Positions 19,321 to 31,724 of a stretch of DNA of 64,000 nucleotides are shown here, piece after piece. The stretch spans positions 70,116 to 134,115 of the forward strand of contig CATLHJ010000001.1 in NCBI GenBank assembly GCA_949949035.1, read 5' to 3'. Positions within the stretch are counted from its first letter, which is position 1; every line of letters starts with the position of its first letter. The stretch comes from an uncultured Clostridia bacterium (GTDB lineage Bacteria > Bacillota > Clostridia > Christensenellales > UBA1242). The position numbers were made by a program, and so were the translations under genes. The notes beneath the pieces are model-generated. The model saw only the letters and a program-made list of their open reading frames with translations, was not told the DNA's origin and made no database searches.

Positions 19321-20172
19321 ATGGTTTTGAATAACGGATTGGTTAAACAAGCGGCAGTAGTACCGGCGGCAGCGGAAGTAACGGTACCGGATTACCGTGT
19401 GTTCAAAGCCGACCCTGTAAGTTACGAATTAACTGATTACGCCTTAGATATCGGTGCCCGCGTGATTGACGCTTATACTGATGAGCAAGGACAGCGCCAC
19501 GCGATTGGTGAAACTTGGGTTCGTGGTACTCAAGGTCACCATTTCGATGCTTTGACCTATTGGGATACTTATTCTTTACCTTGTGAGCAAATTTTTGCCC
19601 GTGAGATACGCGCGGCAGGTGACGGACAGGTGGGGGTAGCGCCGTGCTTTGTTAATCCCGATGAGTTAGGTATCGCGACGCAAGAAATTGGTGGTCAAAG
19701 CGTGGTAACCATTTACAATCGCTTCCCTTATTACCCGCAAGTACGGGTTAGAGACCGTCATCTGCGCAACGAATTGGCCAGACACAAAAAGTTAATGGAT
19801 GCCAAAGATAATGTTGTCAGCGATGTTTACGCTTTGCCGCACTACCAACGCGATATTGGTAGTGAGCATGGGGAAGTAGGTGTGTCGCCAGTATGCTGTT
19901 ATCACTACCAAGGCAACAGTTATGTCTACGTAAATGGTGAATGGTATCGGTCTGAACCGATTAAGGCTAGGTACCAAGCCGACGGCAGTATCCAGTGCGA
20001 TAACTTGTTATTCCCGTCACCGCGCGGTAATGGCCGTGGCGATAAAACCCTGTATTCGTTTTTGAATAACCAATTTATTAGCGATTTAGTAAAGCACAGT
20101 CGCGCCAAGTTATCCCAGTTGCAAATTGACACTACCAAGGGCTTGTTAGCGACGGCAGAAAATTCCAAATAA
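19321..20172 (+). CDS. Hypothetical protein
   Basis: ORF; ATG 19321 preceded by TGTTATGCT; no family recognised. Confidence 0.65.
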   Translation: MVLNNGLVKQAAVVPAAAEVTVPDYRVFKADPVSYELTDYALDIGARVIDAYTDEQGQRHAIGETWVRGTQGHHFDALTYWDTYSLPCEQIFAREIRAAGDGQVGVAPCFVNPDELGIATQEIGGQSVVTIYNRFPYYPQVRVRDRHLRNELARHKKLMDAKDNVVSDVYALPHYQRDIGSEHGEVGVSPVCCYHYQGNSYVYVNGEWYRSEPIKARYQADGSIQCDNLLFPSPRGNGRGDKTLYSFLNNQFISDLVKHSRAKLSQLQIDTTKGLLATAENSK

Positions 20173-20201
20173 AACGCTATAAAAAAAATTCAAAAAAAGT
20201 G

Positions 20202-20228
20202 TTGACAAAGAAAATTTTTGCGTATAAT
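20202..20228 (+). promoter_or_regulatory. Sigma-A-type promoter of hrcA-grpE-dnaK-dnaJ operon
   Basis: TTGACA 20202-20207, TATAAT 20223-20228. Confidence 0.65.
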
Positions 20229-20229
20229 A

Positions 20230-20256
20230 TTAGCAGTACAAGGAGGCGAGTGCTAG
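20230..20256 (+). promoter_or_regulatory. Degenerate CIRCE operator (HrcA binding site)
   Basis: TTAGCAGTA-N9-GAGTGCTAG versus consensus TTAGCACTC-N9-GAGTGCTAA; immediately upstream of hrcA. Confidence 0.85.
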
Positions 20257-20259
20257 CAA

Positions 20260-21300
20260 ATGGCAGAGTTATCAAGTAGACTGCAAGCGTTGTTAATGGT
20301 CAGTGTGGAAGACTACATCCGTAACGCGGTACCAATCGCTTCGGGTGCTTTGGCCAGCCACAGCAACATTGCCAAGTCTTCGGCAACGATTCGCAACGAT
20401 TTGAAGACCTTGGAACAAATGGGCTACTTGCGACAAGTGCACACCAGTGGCGGTCGCGTGCCGACGACCATGGGCTATCGGGCCTACGTTAATCAGGTAT
20501 TAGGCGAAATGAACATCAAGTCGGGTGAGTTGTCGTTTGCGGCGAATACGGTGTCAGGGCGGGTGCAAAGTCTGCCCGCCATCATTGAGGACTTGACCCA
20601 AAAAATCAGCGTGGCGTTTAATTTCCCCGTGGTGGTTAAAACCAAGTTTGACCAACTGCACGTTAACGAAGTAATGATTGTCCCGTTGGTGGAAGGGAAC
20701 ACAATGATCCTTATTAAAACCAACGCGGGTAGTTTGAATGGCACGTTACAGACGGCCGAACCGTTAACTGACAAACAGGCCGAAGACGCCAGTGCGGCCT
20801 TGAATACCAAAGTTCGTGGTTTGACTTTGCAGGCAATGTTGGAAAATTTACCTGCCATTGCCCAAACGATTAAAAAAGATTTGAGTTTCTTTGATGACCT
20901 GTGCTCGGGAATCAGCAAGCAGTTAGAAAAGTTCATTGACGCGAACATCAGTCGTAATTTGAACACGGTGAAACTGCTAGAAATTCCGGAATACAACGAC
21001 ATTCAAAAGATTCGTCAAATCAGTAAGGCAGTCAGCGACGACGCCACGATGAGTAAAGCCTTGGACGCAGAAGACACGGTGGTAATTGGTGCCGAGATTG
21101 ACAATAATATTTTAGCGGACAGTTCCATCGTGAAGTTTAATTATAATGTCTGTGGAGAAAACATCGCCAGCATCGGTCTGGTTGGGCCGGATCGCATTGA
21201 CTATAAACAGTTGATTATCGCCTTGTATGCGTTGTTGTCGCAAACGAAGGAACAACGACTACTGACCGATAATAAAGGAGGTAAAAATGAAGGAAAATAA
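20260..21300 (+). CDS. hrcA: Heat-inducible transcription repressor HrcA
   Basis: LMVSVEDYIRNAVPIASGALASHSNIAKSSATIRNDLKTLEQMGYLRQVHTSGGRVPTTMGYRAYV. Confidence 0.97.
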   Translation: MAELSSRLQALLMVSVEDYIRNAVPIASGALASHSNIAKSSATIRNDLKTLEQMGYLRQVHTSGGRVPTTMGYRAYVNQVLGEMNIKSGELSFAANTVSGRVQSLPAIIEDLTQKISVAFNFPVVVKTKFDQLHVNEVMIVPLVEGNTMILIKTNAGSLNGTLQTAEPLTDKQAEDASAALNTKVRGLTLQAMLENLPAIAQTIKKDLSFFDDLCSGISKQLEKFIDANISRNLNTVKLLEIPEYNDIQKIRQISKAVSDDATMSKALDAEDTVVIGAEIDNNILADSSIVKFNYNVCGENIASIGLVGPDRIDYKQLIIALYALLSQTKEQRLLTDNKGGKNEGK

Positions 21301-21820
21301 AGACACTACCAAAACCGAAACGAAAACCAATGTTAAGGCCACAGCCAAAGCGGCAGAGACAGCGGTGGCGGATACCGAAAAGGTAATTGCGGATTTGCAA
21401 GCCAAAGTACAAGAAAATTTGAATTTGGCTAAATATCAAAAAGCCGAATTTGAAAATTTCAAACGCCGTAACAAAGATGCGGTGACTAATGCTTTTGCGG
21501 ATGGTCAAGCCTACGTCATTAACCAATTATTACCCGTCTATGACGGGGTAGTAGAAGCCAGCAAGAAAATTGCTGATCCGGCGGACTTGGCGGGGTTTGC
21601 TATCATTCGTAAGAAATTGGACGACTTGTTTACGCAATTAGGTATTGAAGCGATTGCCACGGAAAACCAACCGTTTGACCCGAAATTACATAACGCGGCG
21701 GCGGTGGAAAAGGTTGACGGCAAAGCACCGAACCTAATCTTGGAAGAATGGCAAAAAGGTTTCACTTTCCACGGGCATGTGTTACGTCCGGCGATGGTGA
21801 AAGTATCGGGGGGAGCGTAG
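21287..21820 (+). CDS. grpE: Nucleotide exchange factor GrpE
   Basis: KYQKAEFENFKRRNKDA...LLPVYDGVVEA...FDPKLHNAA...GFTFHGHVLRPAMVKVS. Confidence 0.95.
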   Translation: MKENKDTTKTETKTNVKATAKAAETAVADTEKVIADLQAKVQENLNLAKYQKAEFENFKRRNKDAVTNAFADGQAYVINQLLPVYDGVVEASKKIADPADLAGFAIIRKKLDDLFTQLGIEAIATENQPFDPKLHNAAAVEKVDGKAPNLILEEWQKGFTFHGHVLRPAMVKVSGGA

Positions 21821-21849
21821 TATGTAGACGGGTAAGTAATCAGCAGTAA

Positions 21850-23744
<1,895 letters not shown>

Positions 23745-23745
<1 letters not shown>

Positions 23746-24899
23746 TGAAAAACCCATACGAATCATTAGGGGTCAGCAAAAACGCGAGTGCCGACGAAAT
23801 AAAGTCGGCATATCGCCGTTTAGCGAAAAAGTATCACCCCGACGCTAACCCGAACAACAAGGAAGCGGAAGAAAAGTTTAAGGAAATTAATGGGGCTTAT
23901 GAAATATTAAGTGACCCCAAAAAGAAAGCCAATTTTGACCGCTTCGGTTCGGCGGACGGCCCCAGTTTTGGTGGCGGCGCCAATGGCGCGAACGGTGGCT
24001 TTGGGGGCTTTAACTTCGGTGGTTTCGGTGGCTTTAGTGATATTTTTGAAAACATCTTTGACGGTGGTATGGATGGCCTATTCGGTGGACGTCGTGGGCA
24101 AACGAAAACGCAACGTGGCAGTGATATTGTCTTGGATATGAACATTACCTTTGAAGAAAGTTGCAACGGCGTTGCCAAGAATGTCACTTTTAACCGTAAC
24201 GAACGTTGTTCGTCCTGTAATGGTACGGGGGCCAAAGATGCCGGCAGTTTGCACGTGTGCAGTTACTGTAACGGTGCGGGGCATGTTAAACAAACCCAAC
24301 GGTTGGGCGCGTTTGGTGTAATTGAAAACGTTGTTACTTGTTCCGTTTGCGGTGGTACAGGGAAAGTGGTAACCGACAAGTGTCGCCAATGTAACGGCAA
24401 GGGCAGTTTGAAAAAACAGGTTGCCTATACCGTCAATGTACCAGCTGGGATTGATGACGGTCAAACCTTAACCATTAACGGGGAAGGCAACATGACCACT
24501 TCGGGAACGGGCATCCCCGGTGATTTACACATTCGAATCCACGTAGAACAACACCCGATTTTGGTACGGGAAGGTTTTGATTTGTACATGGAATTGCCAA
24601 TTACCTTTACCCAAGCCATTCTAGGTACCAAAGTACAAATTCCGGTGATTGGTGGTACTACGCTGTTGGAAATACCACCGAACACGCAAAACGGCACGAT
24701 TCACCGTTTGCGCGGTAAAGGGATTAAACGTTTACGCTCGTTAGGTAATGGCGATTTGGTGGTTAAGATTTTTGTGGAAATGCCGAAAACCATTGATAAA
24801 CGCACTGCCCAATTACTGACGGCGTTGGACAACGATTTACGGTTGGATAGTTACAAAAAAGTTGCGTCTTACCGTAATCGCGTCTACAATAAAAATTGA
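23745..24899 (+). CDS. dnaJ: Chaperone DnaJ
   Basis: J-domain [14 protein letters not shown] and four CxxCxGxG Zn motifs. Confidence 0.98.
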
Positions 24900-25843
24900 T
24901 GAGTCAACCCGCTGTACCCGCTTTTCAGCACGTACCCGTTTTACTGAACGAATGTTTACAGGGCTTGAACCTAAAGCCCAAAATGGTGGTAGTGGACGCC
25001 ACGTTGGGCGGGGCGGGGCACAGTCGTGAAATTGTTAAGCAAATCCGTGGCGGTACCTTGGTCGGCTTCGACCGTGATACCGCTGCTTTGCGTTATAGTG
25101 CCGACGTGTTAAAAGCGGTGGACGGCGTGGCTATTCGTTTAGTAAAAGCCAATTTTGCCGATCTTGCCGACAATTTACACAGTATGGGTATTGACGGTGT
25201 GGACGCGATTTTGGCGGACTTTGGGGTTTCCTCTTACCAAATCGACACCCCCGAGCGCGGTTTTTCTTACACCAAAGATGCCCCGTTAGATATGCGCATG
25301 GACACAGACGCGGAACTGACTGCCGCGCAGGTTGTTAATGGATATTCGTTAAAACATTTGACCGATATTATCAGTCAGTACGGGGAGGAACGTTACGCGG
25401 GGCGAATTGCGGCGGCGATAGTGGCGGCTCGGCCAATTCGCAGTACGGGACATTTAACCCAAGTGATTACTAACGCGGTGCCGGCGGGTTATGGCAAAAC
25501 GGGAGGACATCCGGCCAAACGAACCTTTCAAGCCATCCGCATTGAAGTTAATCAAGAATTAGCCAGTATCGAAAAATTTATTGAGGGGGCGTTGTCGGTT
25601 TTGAAGCCGCATGGCCGTTTAGCGGTGATCAGTTTCCACAGTTTGGAAGACCGCATTGTTAAACAAAAATTCAAATTGGCGGCGACGGACTGCCTTTGCC
25701 CACCCAAGATTCCGCAGTGTATTTGCGGTCACCACGCGACGATAAAATGGTTGACAAAAAAGCCGCTTTGCCCGACAATACAAGAGACAAAGTCTAATCC
25801 GCGAAGTGCTTCGGCCAAATTACGGATCATTGAAAAATTATAG
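24899..25843 (+). CDS. rsmH: 16S rRNA (cytosine-N4) methyltransferase RsmH
   Basis: HVPVLLNECLQGL...VVDATLGGAGHSREI...LAVISFHSLEDRIVKQKF. Confidence 0.97.
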   Translation: MSQPAVPAFQHVPVLLNECLQGLNLKPKMVVVDATLGGAGHSREIVKQIRGGTLVGFDRDTAALRYSADVLKAVDGVAIRLVKANFADLADNLHSMGIDGVDAILADFGVSSYQIDTPERGFSYTKDAPLDMRMDTDAELTAAQVVNGYSLKHLTDIISQYGEERYAGRIAAAIVAARPIRSTGHLTQVITNAVPAGYGKTGGHPAKRTFQAIRIEVNQELASIEKFIEGALSVLKPHGRLAVISFHSLEDRIVKQKFKLAATDCLCPPKIPQCICGHHATIKWLTKKPLCPTIQETKSNPRSASAKLRIIEKL

Positions 25844-25850
25844 GAGGAAA

Positions 25851-26591
25851 ATGGCAACAGCAGTAGAAAGTCCCAGTATTGCTTCGGCCAAAGAAAGAGC
25901 AGCCTCCATTTTGTATGGTAACGAAAAGCCGGTTGAACCGGTAATTGTTGAATACCAGTCGCCGGTAAAGGAAGAACCGAAAACCGAACCTAAATTTAAC
26001 AGTTATTATCGAGCCGAACCGGTGCGGGCTAAACGTCCGACCGCTTACCGCAGTTACGAACCCGTTTACGAACCAACCGTTACGCAAGAGCCACGGGTAG
26101 TACGTCCGTTTTTGGACGCTAATGAAGTAGTAGCAAAAGTGGAAGTGCCGGTCCCGACGGTGGAGACCGCACCGGTAGCGGTGGCCAGCAAAACAGTGGC
26201 CAGTGAACTTGATACTGAATTGGAAACCGGTACCCAATACGTCGTCAAGTTCAAAAAATCGACGGTAGTGGCGGCGGTAGCAGTCGCAACCGTGTTTTTG
26301 TTGTTAACGGTGTTATTTATTGTCAATATCGTGACGCTGTGCACGACAGCGAGTGAAATTAACAATTTAATGCAAGAAGAACAAACCTTACAGCAAGAAC
26401 TTGACCAAGCCCTGCGGGACAGTGAGGCAGCGCGTCGGCAAGTGATTGCCCAAGCGGGAAATAGTACCTCGGGCGGTACGCGTTACGTGGTGTCGACACC
26501 GGTTACTGAGTACACCGCGCCTACGGAAGCCAATATTAACGGCGGCTTTTTTGATTGGTTATGTAAAGCGTTAAGCGGTCTTTTCGGTTAA
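25851..26591 (+). CDS. FtsL-like cell-division protein by position (single TM followed by coiled coil)
   Basis: Between rsmH and a PBP; TM VAAVAVATVFLLLTVLFIVNIVTL then Q/E-rich helix; RBS aggagg. Confidence 0.6.
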   Translation: MATAVESPSIASAKERAASILYGNEKPVEPVIVEYQSPVKEEPKTEPKFNSYYRAEPVRAKRPTAYRSYEPVYEPTVTQEPRVVRPFLDANEVVAKVEVPVPTVETAPVAVASKTVASELDTELETGTQYVVKFKKSTVVAAVAVATVFLLLTVLFIVNIVTLCTTASEINNLMQEEQTLQQELDQALRDSEAARRQVIAQAGNSTSGGTRYVVSTPVTEYTAPTEANINGGFFDWLCKALSGLFG

Positions 26592-26623
26592 TAACAAATT
26601 TGACTGGGCCATATACATAAAAC

Positions 26624-28516
26624 ATGCGATTGTATACGGCAACCAGCGAGCGGCGACGGTTGGTTACTTTTTTGGCGGTGGCACTAGCGGTAGTTGCCGT
26701 TTTAAGCGGCCGTTTATTATGGTTGCAAATTTTTACGGGTCAGGCGTTGCAAGTGCGGGCGGCGGAACAATGGTACCGTGATTTACCACTTATGGCGGAA
26801 CGGGGCACCATCTACGACAGCAACGGCGCGGTTTTGGCTACTTCGACCCTAACGTACAGCGTTTACTTGCGCCCCGTGGCGATTAAGGATAAAGAAGGTA
26901 CCGCCCGTACGGTCGCCGATCTTTTGGGACTGGCGTACGAAAATGTGCTGCGTAAAGCCAGCAGTACTACGGTTAGCGAATGGTTAATTAAAATGCAGGT
27001 CGATAAAACCACGGCTATGCAATTAGCGGGCCAACAGTTACCGGGGGTCTATTTAAGTCAAACATACCAGCGTAATTATCCGGTCGGCAGTGTTGGTGCC
27101 CAGGTTTTGGGTTTGGTGAGCGTCGACAATCACGGGCAGGAAGGGTTAGAAGCCTATTACGATGATTACTTGCGGGGACAGGACGGCAAAGTCGCTACGC
27201 AAAGCGATTTGCGCGGTATTAAAATTGAAAACGGTGTGGAGTATTATTTACCGTCAATTGCCGGGGATGATTTAGTGCTGCATCTGGACGCTGGTATTCA
27301 AAATTTGGTGCAAAATATTATCAGTCGGGCCTATACCGAACACCAAACCAAATCGGTAGCGGCTTTGGTGGTTGATGTTCGTGACGGTGGCATTGTGGCT
27401 TCGGCGGCGGCACCGTATTACGACCTTAACGAACAACCCCGCGATGACGTAGCAACATTATTAGCGCAAATTAAAAATTCACCCATGATTAACGTGTTGG
27501 AACCAGGGTCGACGTTCAAAATTATTACCTTGGCTGCGGCCTTGGAAGAAGGTGTAGTCAGTCTAGATGATAAGTTCATGTGCGCGGGCAGTCGTACGAT
27601 TGCGGGCGAACGCATTAAGTGCTGGAAAACCAAAGGGCACGGCGTACAAACTTTGGCGGAAGGCGTCAACAACTCGTGTAACTGTGTGTTTATGGATTTG
27701 GCGTTACGGTTAGGCGTGGATAAATACTATGACTATCTGGCGAAATTTGGCATTGGTCAAAAATCCGGTGTCGATTTTTACGGGGAGCCCAGTGGGCTGT
27801 TATTGAACAAAAAATACGTGCGCGATGTGGATTTAGCGCGTATTGGTTTTGGACAAGCGATCGCGGTATCACCGGTGCAGTTTATCGCCACGGTTTCGGC
27901 ACTGGTGGGAGATGGTAATTTACGTTCGCCACGTTTTGTTGACCGGATTGGCGAACAAACTTTGCCCAGTAATGTGAAACGGCAGATTTTGTCGTCACAA
28001 ACCAGTGCAACGTTAAGCAATCTACTGTACGGGGTGGTTAGTGCCGGCAGTGGTAAAAAGGCCGCGGTGGCGGGCTATCAAATTGGTGGTAAGACCGGTA
28101 CAGCGCAAAAATACCAAAATGGTATTATCGCCCCCGGTAAATACGTGTCTTCTTTCTTGGGCTATCTGTCGGTGGCGGGGGAACCACGTTACGCGTGTTA
28201 CCTGTACGTTGACGAACCCAGTACGGGCGTGTATTACGGTAGTATTGTGGCGGCACCGTACGTCGGCGAAATCTTCGCCGCGTTAGCGCAATATAAAAAA
28301 TTGCCGTACGACCCGCAATACGCTAACGGCATAGATAATACTTTGGTAGCGGTACCCGATGTGCGGGGCTTAACCGTGGTGGCTGCCGAAAAAGCGTTAA
28401 CGGCGGCAGGTTGTTTCGTGGAAGTAGACGGTGACGGTGATACGGTAACCGGCTCTTTCCCCGTTTATGATACGCAAATCAAAAAAGGTGAACCCGTCGT
28501 ATTGTTTACTGCTTAA
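26624..28516 (+). CDS. Class B penicillin-binding protein (FtsI/SpoVD-like) with C-terminal PASTA domain
   Basis: EPGSTFKI (SxxK), NNSCN (SxN), GGKTGTAQ (KTG); VPDVRGLTVVAAEKALTAAGC PASTA. Confidence 0.93.
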   Translation: MRLYTATSERRRLVTFLAVALAVVAVLSGRLLWLQIFTGQALQVRAAEQWYRDLPLMAERGTIYDSNGAVLATSTLTYSVYLRPVAIKDKEGTARTVADLLGLAYENVLRKASSTTVSEWLIKMQVDKTTAMQLAGQQLPGVYLSQTYQRNYPVGSVGAQVLGLVSVDNHGQEGLEAYYDDYLRGQDGKVATQSDLRGIKIENGVEYYLPSIAGDDLVLHLDAGIQNLVQNIISRAYTEHQTKSVAALVVDVRDGGIVASAAAPYYDLNEQPRDDVATLLAQIKNSPMINVLEPGSTFKIITLAAALEEGVVSLDDKFMCAGSRTIAGERIKCWKTKGHGVQTLAEGVNNSCNCVFMDLALRLGVDKYYDYLAKFGIGQKSGVDFYGEPSGLLLNKKYVRDVDLARIGFGQAIAVSPVQFIATVSALVGDGNLRSPRFVDRIGEQTLPSNVKRQILSSQTSATLSNLLYGVVSAGSGKKAAVAGYQIGGKTGTAQKYQNGIIAPGKYVSSFLGYLSVAGEPRYACYLYVDEPSTGVYYGSIVAAPYVGEIFAALAQYKKLPYDPQYANGIDNTLVAVPDVRGLTVVAAEKALTAAGCFVEVDGDGDTVTGSFPVYDTQIKKGEPVVLFTA

Positions 28517-28528
28517 GTGGCAATAATT
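28499..28528 (+). promoter_or_regulatory. Candidate SigF/SigG-type promoter of spoVA operon
   Basis: GTATT-N15-GGCAATAATT versus GYATA-N15-GGnnAnAnTw; 5 nt before ATG. Confidence 0.5.
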
Positions 28529-28533
28529 GGAGT

Positions 28534-28980
28534 ATGAATAAGCAGGAGTACGCCGAGTACATTAAAAAGATTACCCCGAAAAGTAAGATGTGGGGCTCTT
28601 TGGCGCGAGCGTTTTTGGTTGGTGGGCTGATTTGCCTGTTGGGTGAAGGAATTGGTGCGTTATATAAAATGTGGTTACCCCAGTACGATCAAACCCAAAT
28701 TGGTTCACTGGTGTCATGCACGCTCATCTTTTTAGCAGCATTTTTGACCGGTATTGGGGTCTACGATAAAATTGGTTACTTTGCGGGTGGTGGCTCCATT
28801 GTCCCGATTACGGGGTTTTCCAACAGTATTACCAGTGCGGCCATGGAATATCGTAAAGAGGGTATAATTTTTGGTACTTGCGCCAATATGTTCAAAATTG
28901 CGGGGCCAGTCATTGTGGTGGGGGTAGCGGTAGCTATGTTGTGCGGTCTGGGCTACTTCATAGTGGGGTTGTTCTTATGA
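28534..28980 (+). CDS. spoVAC: Stage V sporulation protein AC
   Basis: Start of spoVAC-D-E cluster; four TM segments, FAGGGSIVPITGFSNSITSAAMEYRKEGIIFG. Confidence 0.93.
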   Translation: MNKQEYAEYIKKITPKSKMWGSLARAFLVGGLICLLGEGIGALYKMWLPQYDQTQIGSLVSCTLIFLAAFLTGIGVYDKIGYFAGGGSIVPITGFSNSITSAAMEYRKEGIIFGTCANMFKIAGPVIVVGVAVAMLCGLGYFIVGLFL

Positions 28981-29987
28981 GTACTATTGTTTTCAAAAAT
29001 AAACCGCGAGTGGTCGGTTGGTATTCGGTAGCCGGTAAAAAAGAAAGTGAAGGACCATTGGGTAACACTTTTTCGCGGGTCGTTAAAGACGAATACTACG
29101 GGGAAAAAACGCACGAAGCCGCCGAACGTAAGTTGTTCGTAACGGCGATTCAGGGTGTAATTCGTGACGCGTCTGTAACCCCCGACGCGGTATTCGCGGG
29201 GGACTTATTAAACCAAATTGTTTCGGCGTCTTTTGCGATGCGGGATATTGGGTTACCTTATGTGGGAATTTATGGGGCTTGTTCGACCATGGCTTTGTCG
29301 TTAATTGTGGCGGCGTCGTACGTGGATGCGGGCTTATTAAAAACCACCGTCGCGGCGGCGGGGTCACATTTCGCTACCGCCGAACGGCAGTACCGTACGC
29401 CGTTGGAATTTGGTAACCAACGTCCGCCCAGTGCCCAATGGACGGTTACGGGCGCCGGAGCGACCATGTTAACCCATAATCAAACTTCGCCGATTGTGGT
29501 CACCAGTGCCACGATTGGTCGAGTTATCGATTACGGGATTAAAGATGTCAACAATATGGGTGCGGCGATGGCTCCCGCAGCGGCGGATACCTTGGCGCGA
29601 CATTTCAAGAATACCAAAACCAAACCGTCTGATTACGACGCCATTTTTACGGGTGATTTAGGTCGAATTGGGGAAGAAGCGTTGCGTGACTTGTTAAAAG
29701 ATGAAGGTTACACTCTCGGTGATAACTATTACGATTGTGGTAAGTTAGTGTATTCTGGTAAACAGAAAGTCGACATGGGCGGTTCTGGTTGTGGGTGCAG
29801 TGCGATTACCTTAAACGGTTTTATTTTTAGTAAATTACAAACCGGCGAATATAAACGCGTATTGTTTATGGCGACGGGGGCGTTACTGTCACCAACTACC
29901 AGTTATCAAGGGGAAACAATCCCGTCAGTCGCCAATGCGGTAGTTTTTGAACACCAAACTATTAAAACGGAGGGAACAACGAAATGA
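28977..29987 (+). CDS. spoVAD: Stage V sporulation protein AD
   Basis: Thiolase-like fold: IYGACSTMALSLIVAASYVDAGLLKTTVAAAGSHFATAERQYR; ATGA overlap with spoVAC. Confidence 0.95.
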   Translation: MSTIVFKNKPRVVGWYSVAGKKESEGPLGNTFSRVVKDEYYGEKTHEAAERKLFVTAIQGVIRDASVTPDAVFAGDLLNQIVSASFAMRDIGLPYVGIYGACSTMALSLIVAASYVDAGLLKTTVAAAGSHFATAERQYRTPLEFGNQRPPSAQWTVTGAGATMLTHNQTSPIVVTSATIGRVIDYGIKDVNNMGAAMAPAAADTLARHFKNTKTKPSDYDAIFTGDLGRIGEEALRDLLKDEGYTLGDNYYDCGKLVYSGKQKVDMGGSGCGCSAITLNGFIFSKLQTGEYKRVLFMATGALLSPTTSYQGETIPSVANAVVFEHQTIKTEGTTK

Positions 29988-30337
29988 CCTTTTTATGGGC
30001 TTTTTTGGTCGGTGGCTTTGTCTGTATGTTGGGGCAGCTGTTGATTTTGAAAACTAACTGGACGCCGGCACGGATTCTGGTATCTTTTGTAGTATTGGGG
30101 GCAATCTTGCAAGTGTGCCAAGTCTTTGAACCGATTAAGCAATTCGCGGGTGCCGGTATCACCACCCCGATCACGGGCTTTGGGGCGGGTTTGGTTAAAG
30201 GGACTTTTGAAGCCATTGATCAGTTCGGGTTCTTGGGTATTTTCGCGGGGGGCCTAACTGCTATGGCGGCGGGGATTGGGGTGGCGATTGTGTCGGGCTT
30301 GATTATTGGTATGATTTTTAAGTCGCGTTCGAAATGA
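29984..30337 (+). CDS. spoVAE: Stage V sporulation protein AE
   Basis: FAGAGITTPITGFGAGLVKGTFEAIDQFGFLGIFAGGLTA. Confidence 0.93.
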   Translation: MTFLWAFLVGGFVCMLGQLLILKTNWTPARILVSFVVLGAILQVCQVFEPIKQFAGAGITTPITGFGAGLVKGTFEAIDQFGFLGIFAGGLTAMAAGIGVAIVSGLIIGMIFKSRSK

Positions 30338-31724
30338 TGGCTCCCGTCGTTAACAAAATGGCGGCAGCGGAAACAGCGTTTTTAATTACGCTTTTAATGA
30401 CTGTAGCGGCATCAATGACGTGGCAATCGCGAGCCGTGAAATGGCAGTTGCGCTTGATCTGGCGGTAAATCGCGGGCAACGATTTTTTCAAAATACGGGT
30501 GCCAATGTCGTGTCCCGTTAATTGCTTGGCAATTTTACAGTAAGTTAAACCACCACCTTGCACCACGCCGTCGCGCATCGCGTTGGCGGTTGCGGCAATC
30601 GCGTCTTCGATGCGCAGTCGTTTTTCCATGGTTGCGGCTTCGGTTGGGCAACCGACGGTAATTACGGCGGCGGTGGCAGTTAGGTTGGCGATACGTTCTT
30701 TCAGTCGTGTTTTATGATAGTCATCAGGAGCCTCGGCCATGGCCTGTTTAATACGGTCAAGATGTTCAGCCAGTTGGGGACTGGTTTGATCGGTGATTAC
30801 AACCAAGTTGTCGGGGTGTAGGAATACTTGCCCAGCCAAGCCACAATGTTCAATAGTGGCCCGGGACAGGGGCAGGTCGTTTTGCGGGCTGACTAATGTG
30901 GCGTTCGTGATTACTGCGATGTCTTCCCACGCGTCAGAGCGTAGTGCCACGACGGGTAACCCCGCCTTGACGCGGTTCAATACCAAGGCGTTGATGACCT
31001 CGTCCGCGTAGTCAGGAGCCACCAACACCAATGGTACTTGGTCACGCACGCTGGCCTCCAACACGGGGATCAGTTCCTTGATGGATTTAACCGTTTGGTC
31101 GGTTACCAAAAAGCGGGCGTCTAACATTTCGCGGTCGTTAAAGTAGGGCGACGCTACCGTGGCGGGTAACTTGACGCCGTTAGTAAATTGCAGTTCGGTA
31201 ATGCCCAATTTGTTAGTGGTCAAAGAAACCAAACCGTCCGCCCCAACTTTGGTTAAGGCTTTGGCAACCATGGCTCCGTCGTCGGCGTTAGCACAACTGT
31301 TGGTTGCCACGGCGGTGAGGTCGTCGTAGTGGTGAATGTGTTGGGTATGTTCGGGTAGGTAGTCCAAGGCGCGGCTGGCCGCCGACAGTAGGGCGTCTTT
31401 GATAGCCATGGGTTGATGTCCCCAAGTTATGGCGTGGCGGGCGTGGTTGATAATCGCGGTGGCCAAGACAATAGCAGAAGTAGTGCCGTCACCTGCCTCC
31501 TCGTTCGTTTTGATACTGGCCTGCTTGATAACGTCGGCACCCAATTTTTCGTGGCGGTCCGGTAACTCCACTTGGCGCGCAATGGTGACGCCGTCGTTAG
31601 TGATTAGGGGACTGCCGTTATGGCGGTCGATAATTACGTTATGCCCGTTAGGACCAATCGTGATTTTGACGATGTCGTTTAATTTGTTGACACCGCGGTA
31701 CAAAGAACGTTGGGCTTTATTCAT
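30318..31724 (-). CDS. groEL: Divergent compact GroEL chaperonin
   Basis: RGVNKLNDIVKITIGPNGHNVIID...NEEAGDGTTSAIVLA...RIEDAIAATANAMRDGVVQGGG; 468 aa, no GGM tail. Confidence 0.93.
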   Translation of the reverse strand: MNKAQRSLYRGVNKLNDIVKITIGPNGHNVIIDRHNGSPLITNDGVTIARQVELPDRHEKLGADVIKQASIKTNEEAGDGTTSAIVLATAIINHARHAITWGHQPMAIKDALLSAASRALDYLPEHTQHIHHYDDLTAVATNSCANADDGAMVAKALTKVGADGLVSLTTNKLGITELQFTNGVKLPATVASPYFNDREMLDARFLVTDQTVKSIKELIPVLEASVRDQVPLVLVAPDYADEVINALVLNRVKAGLPVVALRSDAWEDIAVITNATLVSPQNDLPLSRATIEHCGLAGQVFLHPDNLVVITDQTSPQLAEHLDRIKQAMAEAPDDYHKTRLKERIANLTATAAVITVGCPTEAATMEKRLRIEDAIAATANAMRDGVVQGGGLTYCKIAKQLTGHDIGTRILKKSLPAIYRQIKRNCHFTARDCHVIDAATVIKSVIKNAVSAAAILLTTGAIISNAT

